Below are positions 1-11,655 of a stretch of 64,000 nucleotides of DNA, in pieces. Position numbers and translations under genes: made by a program. The stretch covers positions 62,001-126,000 of the forward strand of contig NW_027150015.1 of assembly GCF_031143425.1 (NCBI RefSeq), read 5' to 3'. Position 1 is the first letter of the stretch. The number at the start of each line of letters is the position of its first letter. The DNA comes from Pleurodeles waltl (Eukaryota; Chordata; Amphibia; Caudata; Salamandridae). Below the pieces are notes generated by a model. The model saw only the letters and a list, made by a program, of their open reading frames with translations. It searched no databases and was not told the DNA's origin.

Positions 1-801
1 CGTCAGCCGGCGTTAGCCGACCGGCGCTGCCTGGTGTGTGTGAAAAAAACCGACATACACCAGGCAGCGCCGGCGTAGGGAAAAATGGCGTTTGGGCGTC
101 CACAAATGGGGCAAGTCAGGCTGAGGCAAAAAAAATCGTCTTAACCCGATTTGCGCCATTTGTTTTGGGAGCCCAGATGCCATTAACATGACTCCTGTCT
201 TAGCAAAGACAGGAGTCACGCCCCTTTGCCCAATGGCCATGCCCAGGGGACTTCTGTCCCCTGGGCATGGTCATTGGGCATAGTGGCATGTAGGGGGGCA
301 CAAATCAGGCCCCCCTATGCCACAAAAAAAAATTAAAAAAAATACTTACCACAACTTACCTTTTCTTCCCTGGGATGGGTCCCTCCATCCTTGGGTGTCC
401 TCCTGGGGTGGGCAAGGGTGGAAGGGGGTGTCCCTGGGGGCAGGGGAGGGCACCTCTGGGCTCATTCTGAGCCCACAGGTCCCTTAACGCCTGCCCTGAC
501 CCAGGCGTTAAAAAGAGGCGCAAATGCGGGTTTTTTTGCCCCGCCCACTGCCGGGCGTCATTTTTGCCCGGGAGTATAAATACCACGCACATGCCTGGGA
601 GTCATTTTTTAAGACGGGAACGCCTACCTTGCATATCATTAACGCAAGGAAGGTGTTCACGCAAAAAAATAACGTTAACTCCATGAACTTTGGCGCTATA
701 CGTGTCTAATGCCAAAGTATAAATATGGAGTTAGTTTTGCGTCGAATTTGCGTCGAAAAAAACGACGCAAATTCGGCGCAAACGGAGTATAAATATGCCC
801 C
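1..801 (-). mobile_element. Harbinger-type MITE (M0), cut by window start
   Basis: This is a non-autonomous PIF/Harbinger derivative in reverse orientation. Its outer terminus (GTATAAATATGCCCC at 787-801) is the reverse complement of the GGGGCATATTTATAC end seen in the other copies. The same ordered hairpins are present as in the full copy at 26303-27226. It is inserted in the ORF1 region of a Tx1-like LINE: the flank GCAGTTTTTAAAC continues the sequence found uninterrupted near 22646. The opposite end lies before base 1, so the target duplication (probably GCA) cannot be confirmed. Confidence 0.85.
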
Positions 802-1474
802 GCAGTTTTTAAACTCATGCTCAGTTGAGCCACAAAGATTGCACATTTTTTCAGCCACACAATCAACAGCTTCATGTCCAGTGTTTCTACACTTAGTGCA
901 GAAAGGTGCAGTACAGTACTTAGCCAAGTGCCCCTCCAAATTACATTTCCTGCATCTCCTAGGCTGACCCACATAGAAGACAGTGCCTGTGGCTCCACCA
1001 AGTCTAATAGTGCTAGGTATGTGCCTCAGTGGCACGGTCTCTCTTTAAGGATACCAAGGCTTTAAAGTAGCCAGTCTTTACACCATCAGCATCTCTCACT
1101 CTTTCCCCATGAGAAACAACGCAAAACTGATTGAGCCAAGTGATAATGTCAGCGCTCTGAACATACTCATTAAACATGGAGACATTCACCCATCTCTTCT
1201 GAGGCTGAGTCAAGGCATTGATGGAAAACACTTTCAAAGGTACAGAGTCATTTCTTTCTTTAAAGCGCTTGAGGCATTGTTCAAACAAAGCAAAGGTGGT
1301 GAAAATCACTTCAAAGACTTTACCTCCAGGAAAAGCAAAGAGGTAGTCAATCTGATCAGTTCTGAATCCAAGTTCCTTTTGCAGCACTGAGCGGCTGAAC
1401 AACAATCCATCCATCTTGACATCTTCAACTGCTGAGAACCTCACGGCATTTCAGCGCGCTCGATTAGCCGCCAT
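802..1474 (-). pseudogene. LINE ORF1 (CCHC zinc-knuckle protein) fragment, copy 1
   Basis: ORF1 of a Tx1-clade LINE, a predicted nucleic-acid-binding partner of the ORF2 reverse transcriptase. By comparison with copy 2 the start codon is at 1472-1474. Codon 8 is TGA (1451-1453), where copy 2 has an Arg codon. The frame then runs open as far as GVKTGYFKALVSLKRDR. Near 1030 an 8-bp unit (ttcctcag in copy 2) is missing and the frame shifts. Three zinc knuckles follow in the shifted frame: CRKCNLEGHLAKYC, CTKCRNTGHEAVDC and CNLCGSTEHEFKNC. Translation then runs into the MITE. Trp is intact in DIITWLNQF, where copy 2 has a stop. Non-functional, but a useful comparator for the second copy. Confidence 0.8.
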
Positions 1475-1613
1475 CTTCGCAGAGATCCCTTCGGGAAGGA
1501 GCCCCAATTTCACGCTGAAAAAAAGAGCTCCACTCGCTGAAAACACTGGAACCTCCTCCTCGGATACCACAAAGAAAACAACCATGTCACCATGGTGTCT
1601 CCCATGCCAGGTA
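802..1613 (-). mobile_element. Tx1-like LINE copy 1, 5' end only
   Basis: This segment matches the 5' 0.8 kb of the LINE at 17915-23461. It holds a short 5' UTR and the first part of ORF1, then is broken by the MITE at 801. Its 5' edge meets the satellite at the same base (agtctttaaag, 1614) as the second LINE does at 23462. That shared edge suggests a full-length 5' end and insertion at the same target position. Confidence 0.8.
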
Positions 1614-4600
1614 AGTCTTTAAAGTAAGCCCACAAACACCCACGGTCTATAAAGGATTACCGCAGGTAATTCTGTACCCTACTAAATGAGGGTGGGTACT
1701 TATCAGAAGGCCTTCAAGTGGAAAAATCCTTAGCCTAAGACAATTTGGCAACTTTAGAAATCTGCTGAAGACCATATGTTGCAGGTGGAATCAGAGCGAA
1801 AGCTTGGCAAAGTAAGCATGGGAGTATATAATTTGCATAGGACAGCCCCTTTTCAATCCTTTTAGTATTCTGCAGTTTCCATGTAGCACTACTAGAGGGC
1901 AGCACTTGAACACAAATCCACAGAGAGGCTTTAAAAGTGCTTGCTGAACTGCCTCTTGTTGGTTTTTTATGAACCCATGGATTGGAGGACTGGAATGACT
2001 GAGGGAATGAGTATTGAGAAATGATTGGTCTGTTTGACTGATAAAACGGGTACAAGATTTGGAAGGAAAACTACAAGATAAAAGTGTTAAAGCGCAGATA
2101 ATAGCTGAGAGATAAGGTGAGCGCTGTCTAGTTTGTTATGCTATGGTATGCTATAACATTGGGACTTAAAACATCCCAGTCATAGTTTGCAAACTTTACA
2201 GTAAGCACACACATGCCAAGGTTCTATATAGAGGATTACTACAGGTAATTCTGTACCCTGCTAAATGAGGGTGGGTACTTATCAAAAGGCCTTCAAGCCC
2301 CTTTTCAATACTATTATTATTCTGCAGTTTCCATGTAGCACTACTAAAGGGCAGCACTTGAACACAAATCCACAGAGAGGCTTTAAAACTGCTTGCTGAA
2401 CTACCTCTTGTTGTTTTTTTATGAACCCATAGATTGGAGGACTGGAATGACTGAGGGAATGAGTATTGAGAAATGATTGGCCTGTTTTATTTATAAAAGG
2501 AGTGCAAGATTTGGAAGGAAAAATACAAGATAAAAGTGTTAAAGCACATATAATAGCTGAGAGATAAAGTGAGTGTTGTCTAGTCTGTAATGCTATGCTA
2601 TACCATTAGGACTTTAAACATCCCAGTCATAGTTTGCAAACTTTACAGTAAGCCCTCAAATGCCCAGGTTCTATACAGAGAATTACTACAGGTAATTCTG
2701 TACCCTGCTAAATGAGGGTGGGTACCTATCAGAAGGCCTTCAAGTGGAAAAATCCTTAGCCTAAGACAATTTGGCAACATTATAAATCTGCTGAAGACCA
2801 TATGTTACATGTGGAATCAGAGCGAAAGCTTGGCAAAGTAAGCATGGGAGAATATATTTTGCATAGGACAGCCACTTTTCAATCCTCTTATTATTCTGCA
2901 GTTTCCATGTAGCACTACTAGAGGGAAGTACTTGAACACAAATCCACAGAGAGGCTTTAAAAGTGGTTGCTGAACTACCTCTTGTTGGATTTTTATGAAT
3001 CTATAGATTGGAGGACTGGAATGACTGAGAGAATGAGTATTGAGAAATGACTGGCCTGTTTGATTGATAAAAGGAATGCAAGATTTGGAAGGAAAACTAC
3101 AAGATAAAAGTGTTAAAGCACACATAATAACTGAGAGATAAGATGAGTGCTGTCTAGTTTGTTATGCTATTATATGTTATAACACTAGGACTTTAAACAT
3201 CCCAGTCATAGTTTGCAAACTTTACAGTAAGCGCACACATGCCCAGGGTCTATATAGAGGATTACTTCAGGTAATTATGTACCCTGCTAAATGAGGGTGG
3301 GTACTTATCAGAAGGCATTCAAGAGGAAAAATCCTTAGCCTAAGACAATTTGGCAACTTTAGAAATCTTCTGAAGACCATATGTTGCAGGTGGAATCAGA
3401 GCGAAAGCTTGGCAAAGTAAGAATGGGAGTATATAATTTGCATAGGACAGCCCCTTTTCAATCCTATTATTATTCTGCAGTTTCCATGTAGCACTACTAG
3501 AGGGCAGCACTTGAACACAATTCCAAAGTGAGGCTTTAAAACTGCTTGCTGAACTACCTCTTGTTGGATTTTTATGAACCTATAGATTGGAGGACTGGAA
3601 TGACTGAGGGAATGAGTACTGAGAAATGATTGGCCTATTTTATTGATAAAAGGGGTACAAGATTTGGAAAGAAAACTACAAGATAAAAGTGAGTCTACTG
3701 TGGTCTGGTCTGACATGTTGACCTGAGCCAGGACTTTAAAACTAGGACTTTATACATACCAGTCTTAGTTTTCAGTCTTTAAAATAAGCCCACAAACACC
3801 TACAAACACCCATGGTCTACAAAGCATTACTGCAGGAAATTCTGTACCCTGCTAAATGAGGGTGGGTACTTATCAGAAGGTCTTTGAGTGGAAAAATCCT
3901 TAGCCTAAGACAATTTAGCAACTTTAGAAATCTTCTGAAATCCATATGTTGCAGGTGGAATCATAGCGAAAGCTTGGCGAAGTAATCATGGGAGTACATA
4001 ATTTGCATAGGACAGCCCCTTTTCAATCCTATTATTATTCTGCAGTTTCCATGTAGCACTACTAGAGGGAAGCACTTGAACACAAATCCACAGAGAGGCT
4101 TTAAAAGTGGTTGAAGAACTACCTCTTGTTGGATTTTTATGAACCTATAGATTGGAGGACTGGAATGACTGAGAGAATGAGTATGGAGAAATGATTGGCC
4201 TGTTTGATTGATAAAAAGAATGCAAGATTTGGAAGGAAAACTACATGATAAAACTATTAAAACGCAGATAACAGCTAAGACATAAGATGAGCGCTGTCTA
4301 GTTTGTTGTGCTATAGTATGCTATAACATTGGGACTTTAAACATCTCAGTCATAGTTTACAAATTTGACAGTAAGCCCACACATGCCCAGGATCTATATA
4401 GAGGATTACTACAGCTAATTCTGTACCCTGCTAAATGAGGGTGGGTACTTATCAGAAGACCTTTGAGTGGAAATATCCTTAGCCTAAGACAATTTGTCAA
4501 CTTTAGAAATCTGCTGAAGACCATATGTTACATGTGGAATCAGAGCGAAATCTAGGCAAAGTAAGCATGGGAGAATATAATTTGCATAGGACAGCCCCTT

Positions 4601-7600
4601 TTCAGTCCTATTATTATTCTGCAGGTTCCATGTAGCACTAGTAGAGGGCAGCACTTGAACACAAATGCACAGAGAGGCTTTAAAAGTGCTTGCTGAACTG
4701 CCTCTTGTTGGTTTTTTATGAACCCATGGATTGGAGGACTGGAATGACTGAGGGAATGAGTATTGAGAAATGATTGGTCTGTTTGACTGATAAAACGGGT
4801 ACAAGATTTGGAAGGAAAACTACAAGATAAAAGTGTTAAAGCGCAGATAATAACTGAGAGATAAGGTGAGCGCTGTCTAGTTTGTTATGCTATGGTATGC
4901 TATAACATTGGGACTTAAAACATCCCAGTCATAGTTTGCAAACTTTACAGTAAGCACACACATGCCAAGGTTCTATATAGAGGATTACTACAGGTAATTC
5001 TGTACCCTGCTAAATGAGGGTGGGTACTTATCAAAAGGCCTTCAAGCCCCTTTTCAATACTATTATTATTCTGCAGTTTCCATGTAGCACTACTAGAGGG
5101 CAGCACTTGAACACAAATCCACAGAGAGGCTTTAAAACTGCTTGCTGAACTACCTCTTGTTGTTTTTTTATGAACCCATAGATTAGAGGACTGGAATGAC
5201 TGAGGGAATGAGTATTGAGAAATGATTGGCCTGTTTTATTTATAAAAGGAGTGCAAGATTTGGAAGGAAAAATACAAGATAAAAGTGTTAAAGCACATAT
5301 AATAGCTGAGAGATAAAGTGAGTGTTGTCTAGTCTGTAATGCTATGCTATACCATTAGGACTTTAAACATCCCAGTCATAGTTTGCAAACTTTACAGTAA
5401 GCCCTCAAATGCCCAGGTTCTATACAGAGAATTACTACAGGTAATTCTGTACCCTGCTAAATGAGGGTGGGTACCTATCAGAAGGCCTTCAATTGGAAAA
5501 ATCCTTAGCCTAAGACAATTTGGCAACATTATAAATCTGCTGAAGACCATATGTTACATGTGGAATCAGAGCGAAAGCTTGGCAAAGTAAGCATGGGAGA
5601 ATGTATTTTGCATAGGACAGCCACTTTTCAATCCTCTTATTAGTCTGCAGTTTCCATGTAGCACTACTAGAGGGAAGTACTTGAACACAAATCCACAGAG
5701 AGGCTTTAAAAGTGGTTGCTGAACTACCTCTTGTTGGATTTTTATGAATCTATAGATTGGAGGACTGGAATGACTGAGAGAATGAGTATTGAGAAATGAC
5801 TGGCCTGTTTGATTGATAAAAGGAATGCAAGATTTGGAAGGAAAACTACAAGATAAAAGTGTTAAAGCGCACATAATAACTGAGAGATAAGATGAGTGCT
5901 GTCTAGTTTGTTATGCTATTATATGTTATAACACTAGAACTTTAAACATCCCAGTCATAGTTTGCAAACTTTACAGTAAGCTCACACATGCCCAGGGTCT
6001 ATATAGAGGATTACTTCAGGTAATTATGTACCCTGCTAAATGAGGGTGGGTACTTATCAGAAGGCATTCAAGAGGAAAAATCCTTAGCCTAAGACAATTT
6101 GGCAACTTTAGAAATCTTCTGAAGACCATATGTTGCAGGTGGAATCAGAGCGAAAGCTTGGCAAAGTAAGAATGGGAGTATATAATTTGCATAGGACAGC
6201 CCCTTTCCAATCCTATTATTATTCTGCAGTTTCCGTGTAGCACTACTAGAGGGCAGCACTTGAACACAATTCCAAAGTGAGGCTTTAAAACTGCTTGCTG
6301 AACTACCTCTTGTTGGATTTTTATGAACCTATAGATTGGAGGACTGGAATGACTGAGGGAATGAGTACTGAGAAATGATAGGCCTATTTTATTGATAAAA
6401 GGGGTACAAGATTTGGAAAGAAAACTACAAGATAAAAGTGAGTCTACTGTGGTCTGGTCTGACATGTTGACCTGAGCCAGGACTTTAAATCTAGGACTTT
6501 ATACATCCCAGTCTTAGTTTTCAGTCTTTAAAATAAGCCCACAAACACCCATGGTCTACAAAGCATTACTGCAGGAAATTCTGTACCCTGCTAAATGAGG
6601 GTGGGTACTTATCAGAAGGTCTTTGAGTGGAAAAATCCTTAGCCTAAGACAATTTAGCAACTTTAGAAATCTTCTGAAATCCATATGTTGCAGGTGGAAT
6701 CATAGCGAAAGCTTGGCGAAGTAATCATGGGAGTACATAATTTGCATAGGACAGCCCCTTTTCAATCCTATTATTATTCTGCAGTTTCCATGTAGCACTA
6801 CTAGAGGGAAGCACTTGAACACAAATCCACAGAGAGGCTTTAAAAGTGGTTGATGAACTACCTCTTGTTGGATTTTTATGAACCTATAGATTGGAGGACT
6901 AGAATGACTGAGAGAATGAGTATGGAGAAATGATTGGCCTGTTTGATTGATAAAAAGAATGCAAGATTTGGAAGGAAAACTACATGATAAAACTATTAAA
7001 ACGCAGATAATAGCTAAGACATAAGATGAGCGCTGTCTAGTTTGTTGTGCTATGGTATGCTATAACATTGGGACTTTAAACATCTCAGTCATAGTTTACA
7101 AATTTTACAGTAAGCCCACACATGCCCAGGATCTATATAGAGGATTACTACAGCTAATTCTGTACCCTGCTAAATGAGGGTGGGTACTTATCAGAAGACC
7201 TTTGAGTGGAAATATCCTTAGCCTAAGACAATTTGTCAACTTTAGAAATCTGCTGAAGACCACATGTTACATGTGGAATCAGAGCGAAATCTAGGCAAAG
7301 TAAGCATGGGAGAATATAATTTGCATAGGACAGCCCCTTTTCAGTCCTATTATTATTCTGCAGGTTCCATGTAGCACTACTAGAGGGCAGCACTTGAACA
7401 CAAATGCACAGAGAGGCTTTAAAAGTGCTTGCTGAACTACCTCTTGTCGTTTTTTTATGAACCCATAGATTGGAGGATTGGAATGACTGAGGGAATGAGC
7501 ATTGAGAAATGATTGTCCTGTTTTATTGATAAAAGGGATACAAGATTTGGAAAGAAAACTAAAAGATAAAAGTGAGTCTACTGTGGTCTGGTCTGACATG

Positions 7601-8570
7601 TTGAGCTGAGCCAGAACTTTAAGTCTAGAACTTTAAGTCTAGAACTTTATATATCCCCATCTTAGTTTTCAGTCTTTAAAGTAAACTCACAAACTCCCAC
7701 GAATGCCCATGCTCTATAAAGCATTACTGCAGGTAATTCTGTACCCTGCTAAATGAGGGTGGGTACTTATCAGAAGGTCTTCGAGGGGAAAAATCCTTAG
7801 CCTTAGACAATTTAGCAACTTTAGAAATCTTCTGAAGACCATATGTTGCAGGTGGAATCATAGCGAAATCCTGGCGAAGTAATCCTGGGAGTACATAATT
7901 TGCATAGGACAGCCCCTTTTCAATCCTATTATTATTCTGCAGTTTCCATGTAGCACTACTATAGGGACGCACTTGAACACAAATCCACAGAGAGGCTTTA
8001 AAAGTGGTTGCTGAAGTACTTCTTGTTGGATTTTTATGAACCTATAGATTGGAGAACTGGAATGACTGAGGGAATGAGTATGGAAAAACCATTGGCCTGT
8101 TTGATTGATAAAAGGGATGCAAGATTTGGAAGGAAAACTACAAGATAAAAGTGTTAAAGCGCTAATAATAGCTGAGAGATAAGGTGAGTGTTGTCTAGTT
8201 TGTTATGCTATAACATTGGGACTTTAATCATCCCAGTCATAGTTTGCAAACTTTACAGTAAGCCCACATATGCCCAGGTTCTATATAGAGGATTACCACA
8301 GGTAATTCTGTGCCCTGCTAATTGAGGGTTGGTACTTATCAGAAGACCTTTTAGTGGAAAGATCCTTAGTCTAAGACAATTTGTCAACTTTAGAAATCTG
8401 CTGAAGACCATATGTTACATGTGGAATCAGAGCGAAAGCTTGGCAAAGTAAGCATGGGAGGATATAATTTGCATAGGACAGACCCTTTTCAATCCTATTA
8501 TTATCTTGCACTTTCCATGTAGCACTACTGGAGGGAAGCACTTGAACACCGATCCACAGAGAGGCTTTAA
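1614..8570. repeat. 565/577-bp satellite array, segment 1
   Basis: About 13 tandem monomers, recognised by recurring blocks: a gcataggacagcccc block at about 1831, 2857, 3436, 4000, 4576, 5608, 6190, 6747, 7323, 7901 and 8470, the block around ctactagaggg, and the block aaatgagggtgggtac. Two monomers (near 2296 and 5046) lack about 100 bp, with the same junction caagcccctttt. Two monomer ends alternate: one reads gtctactgtggtctgg...ctttaagtctaggac, the other gctgtctagtttgttatgc...tttgcaaactttacag. The right edge is the TTAA at 8567-8570 where the composite element is inserted. I recognise no gene in it. Confidence 0.9.
1930..7430. repeat. 2.75-kb higher-order duplication in the satellite
   Basis: Bases from about 1930 to 4680 recur almost unchanged from about 4680 to 7430, at an offset of 2749 bp that becomes 2739 after a 10-bp indel near 3800/6545. 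The deleted monomer and private variants such as gaacccatggattgg, tgataaaacgggtac and gcgaaatctaggc are shared. The unit spans about five monomers. Before 1930 the sequence differs from its expected partner at 4484-4675. This pattern fits a recent unequal exchange. Confidence 0.8.
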
Positions 8571-8613
8571 CCGGTTCGGTGGCTTTGACGAGATGATCTC
8601 TTCCAAAGCTACA

Positions 8614-8662
8614 GTTCCCCTGTGCCTTGGACGAGATCATCTCGTCCATGGCACAGGGGAAC
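8614..8662. repeat. 49-bp near-perfect palindrome
   Basis: The arms GTTCCCCTGTGCC and GGCACAGGGGAAC enclose a self-complementary centre around ACGAGATCATCTCGT, with a single mismatch in the arms. A further copy of gacgagatgatctc lies just outside at 8587-8600. This is the left terminal region of the composite element, between the TTAA and the first MITE. Confidence 0.85.
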
Positions 8663-8669
8663 TTGGGGG

Positions 8670-9387
8670 GGCGCTAGCTAACTCCATATTTATACTTTGG
8701 CGTTAGACGCGTCTAGCGCCAAAGTTCATGGAGTTAGCGTCATTTTTTGGCATGAACACCTTCATTGCGTTAATGAGATGCAAGGTAGGCGCTCCCGTCT
8801 AAAAAAAACCCGCATTTGCGCCTGAATTTAACGCCTGGGTCAGGGCAGGCGTTAAGGGACCTGTGGGCTCAGAATGAGCCCAGAGGTGCCCTCCCCTGCC
8901 TCCAGGGACACCCCCTGCCACCCTTGCCCACCCCAGGAGGACACCCAAGGATGGAGGGACCCACCCCAGGGACATTAAGGTAAGTTCAGGTAAGTATATA
9001 TTTTTATTTTTTTTTGTGGCATGGGGGGCCTGATTTGTGCCCCCCTACATGCCACTATGCCCAATGACCATGCCCAGGGAGTCATGTTAATGGGGGATGG
9101 GCGTCGTAAAAAAATGGCGCAAATCGGGTTGAGGTGATTTTTTTGACTCAACCTGACTTGCCCCATTTTGAGACGCCCAAACGCCATTTTCCCCTACGCC
9201 GGCGCTGCCTGGTGTACGTGGTTTTTTTTCACACACACCAGGCAGCGCCGGTCGGCTAACGCCGGCTAACGCCATTCTATAAATACGGCGCCCGCATGGC
9301 GCTTCAGAATGGCGTTAGCCGGCGCTAATTTTTTTGACGCTAAACTGCGTTAGCGCAGTTTAGCGTCAAAAAGTATAAATACGGGCC
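8670..9387 (+). mobile_element. Harbinger-type MITE (M1), 5'-truncated
   Basis: Matches the family from the ctccatatttatactttgg block to the 3' terminus GTATAAATACGGGCC. The first 80 or so bases, including the 5' terminal repeat, are missing; the element starts abruptly after a G-run (8663-8672). Most internal hairpins are kept, including the ttaacgcc...ggcgttaa dyad (8829-8856). The tandem splice-donor-like motif is also kept (near 8977-8995). Confidence 0.85.
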
Positions 9388-9390
9388 GAG

Positions 9391-10283
9391 GGGGCATATT
9401 TATACTCCGTTTGCGCCAAATTTGCATCGTTTTTTTCGACGCAATTTCGGCGCAAAACTAACGCCATATTTATACTTTGGCGTTAGACGCGTCTAGCGCC
9501 AAAGTATGAGGAATGAGCGTCATTTTTTTGCGTGAACGCCTTCCTTGCATTAATGAGATGCAAGGTAGGCGTTCCCGTCTAAAAAAATGACTGCGACGCA
9601 AATGCGTCGTATTTATACTCCCGGGCAAAAATCACGCCCGGGAGTGGGCGGGGCAAAAACCCCCGCATTTGCGCCTCTTTTTAACGCCTGGGTCAGGGCA
9701 GGCGTTAAGGGACCTGTGGGCTCAAAATGAGCCCACAGCTGCCCTCCCATGCCCCCAGGGACCCCCCCTGCCACCCTTGCCCACTCCAGGAGGACACCCA
9801 AGGATGGAGGGATCCATCCCAGGGACATTAAGGTAAGTTCAGGTAAGTATAATTATTATTTTTTTATATTTTTTTTTGGCATAGGGGGGCCTGATTTGTG
9901 CCCCCCTACATGCCACAATGCCCAATGACCATGCCCATTAGGCAAGGGGGCATGACTTCTGTCTTTACTAAGACAGGAGTCATGTAAATGGCGTCTGGGC
10001 GTCATTAAAAATGGCGCAAATCGGGTGGAGGCGATTTTTTTGCCTCAACCTGACTTGCCCCATTTAAGACGCCCTAACGCCATTTTCCCCAACGCCGGCG
10101 CTGCCTGGTGTACGTGTTTTTTTTCCACGCACACCAGGCAGCGCCGGTCTGCTAGCGCCGGCTAACGCCATTCAATAAATACGGCGCCCGCATGGCGCTT
10201 CAGAATGGCGTTAGCCGGCGCTAATCTTTTTGTTGCAAAACTGCGATAGCGCAGTTTTGCGTCAAAAAGTATAAATATGGCCC
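9391..10283 (+). mobile_element. Harbinger-type MITE (M2)
   Basis: Complete copy from GGGGCATATTTATAC (9391) to GTATAAATATGGCCC (10283). It lies directly behind M1, separated only by GAG; the right flank is TAG, so a clean 3-bp duplication is not evident. Compared with M3 it lacks half of the ccaggggacat...gtcccctggg hairpin. Confidence 0.88.
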
Positions 10284-11655
10284 TAGGGATTTTTTTTTTT
10301 TTACTAAACTTCACATAAGGGAGCGACCCCTTGGGCAAGGGTCGCTCCCATGGGGGGCATTTTTTCAGGAAGGCCTTTTCTGCCCCCCCCCCTGGGGGCA
10401 GATCAGCCTACTGTTAGGCCGATCAGCCCCCAGGGGGGGCAGAAACCTCTAGGCACCAGGGACCATTTTATTTTTATTTTTTTTATGTTTCATTTTTTTT
10501 TTTTAGGTGGGGAGCGACCCCTTAGGCAAGGGTCGCTCCCCTTGGGGGAAAATTATATTTAGGCCATTTCTGCCCCCGTTGGGGGCAGATTGGCCTATTT
10601 TGATGAGGCCAATCTGCCCCCAAGGGGGTCAGAAACCACTAGACACCAGGGAGCTTTTTCTTTGCGTGAATTTCACGCAAGGGGAGCGACCCCTGAGGCA
10701 TGGGTCGCTCCCTGAGGGGGGCAAATTTATTTTAGGCCATTTCTGCCCCCCCTGGGGCCAGATGCCCCCAGGGGGGGCAGAAACCTCTAGGCGCCGGGGC
10801 AATTTTTCTTTTTTGTTTGTTTCTTTTTTTAGGGATGGGGAGCGACCCATCAGGCAAGGGTCGCTCCCCTGGGGGGCAAATTGTATTTAGGCCATTTCTG
10901 CCCCCCTTGGGGGCAGATTGGCTGATTTTGGGTCAATCTGACCCCAAGGGGGCAGAAACCACTAGGCACCGGGGATTTGTTTTTTGGCGCCAATGTCACG
11001 CAGGGGGAGCGACCCCGTAGGCAAGGGTCGCTCCCGGGGTGGGTGGGGGTTGGGAAATTTATTTTAGGCCATTTCTGCCCCCCCCGGGGGCAGATCGAAC
11101 TATTATTAGGCCGATCTGCCCCTGGGGGGGGGGCAGAAACCTCTAGGCGCCAGGGCAAATTTTTTGTTGTGGTTTTTTTTTTGTTTGTTTGTTTTTTTAG
11201 AGATGGGGAGCAACCCATCAGGCAAGGGTCGCTCCCCGGGGGGCAAATTGTATTTAGACCATTTCTGCCCCCCTGGGGGCAGATTGGCAGAGTTTAGGTC
11301 AATCTGCCCCCAAGGGGGCAGAATCCACTAGGCACCGGGGATTTGTTTTTTAGCGCCAATGTCACGCAGGGGGAGCGATTCCGTAGGCAAGGGTCGCTCC
11401 GGGGGGGGGGGTTGGGGGGCAAATTTATTTTAGGCCATTTCTGCCCCCCTGGGGGCAGATTGGCCTCTTATTAGGCCGATCTGCCCCCGGGGGGGGGGGC
11501 GGAACCTCTAGGTGCCAGGGCAAATTTTGTTTTGGGTTTTTTTTTTTTTGTTTGTTTGTTTTTTTAGAGATGGGGAGTGACCCATCAGGCAAGGTGTGTG
11601 GGTTGTGGGTTGGAGGGGCAAATTTATTTTAGGGCATTTCTGCCCCCCCCCTGGG
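10284..11655. repeat. GC-rich tandem array with strong hairpins (dimer about 367 bp)
   Basis: Eight units, each headed by the hairpin GGGAGCGACCC...GGGTCGCTCCC, start near 10320, 10511, 10681, 10838, 11004, 11205, 11370 and 11572. Each also holds a second large inverted repeat built on ctgcccccttgggggcag and gattggcc/ggccaatc. Two unit types alternate: one preceded by a T-rich block and gatgggg, the other by caatgtcacgcag. The dimer period is 366-367 bp in the right half. There are long G/C homopolymers, for example near 11399-11410 and 11485-11500. The last unit decays and joins the 383-bp array at 11656. No coding potential was recognised. Confidence 0.85.

Noticed and set aside
3396..3716. 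Repeated open frames of about 100 codons on the minus strand of the satellite monomers
   Set aside because: Two different frames are open over the same bases in different monomers, no known domain is seen, and frames break freely in other monomers. Low stop density of the monomer explains them.
10350..11297. Open frames across the GC-rich array on both strands
   Set aside because: They follow hairpin symmetry and unit repetition; compositional artefact.
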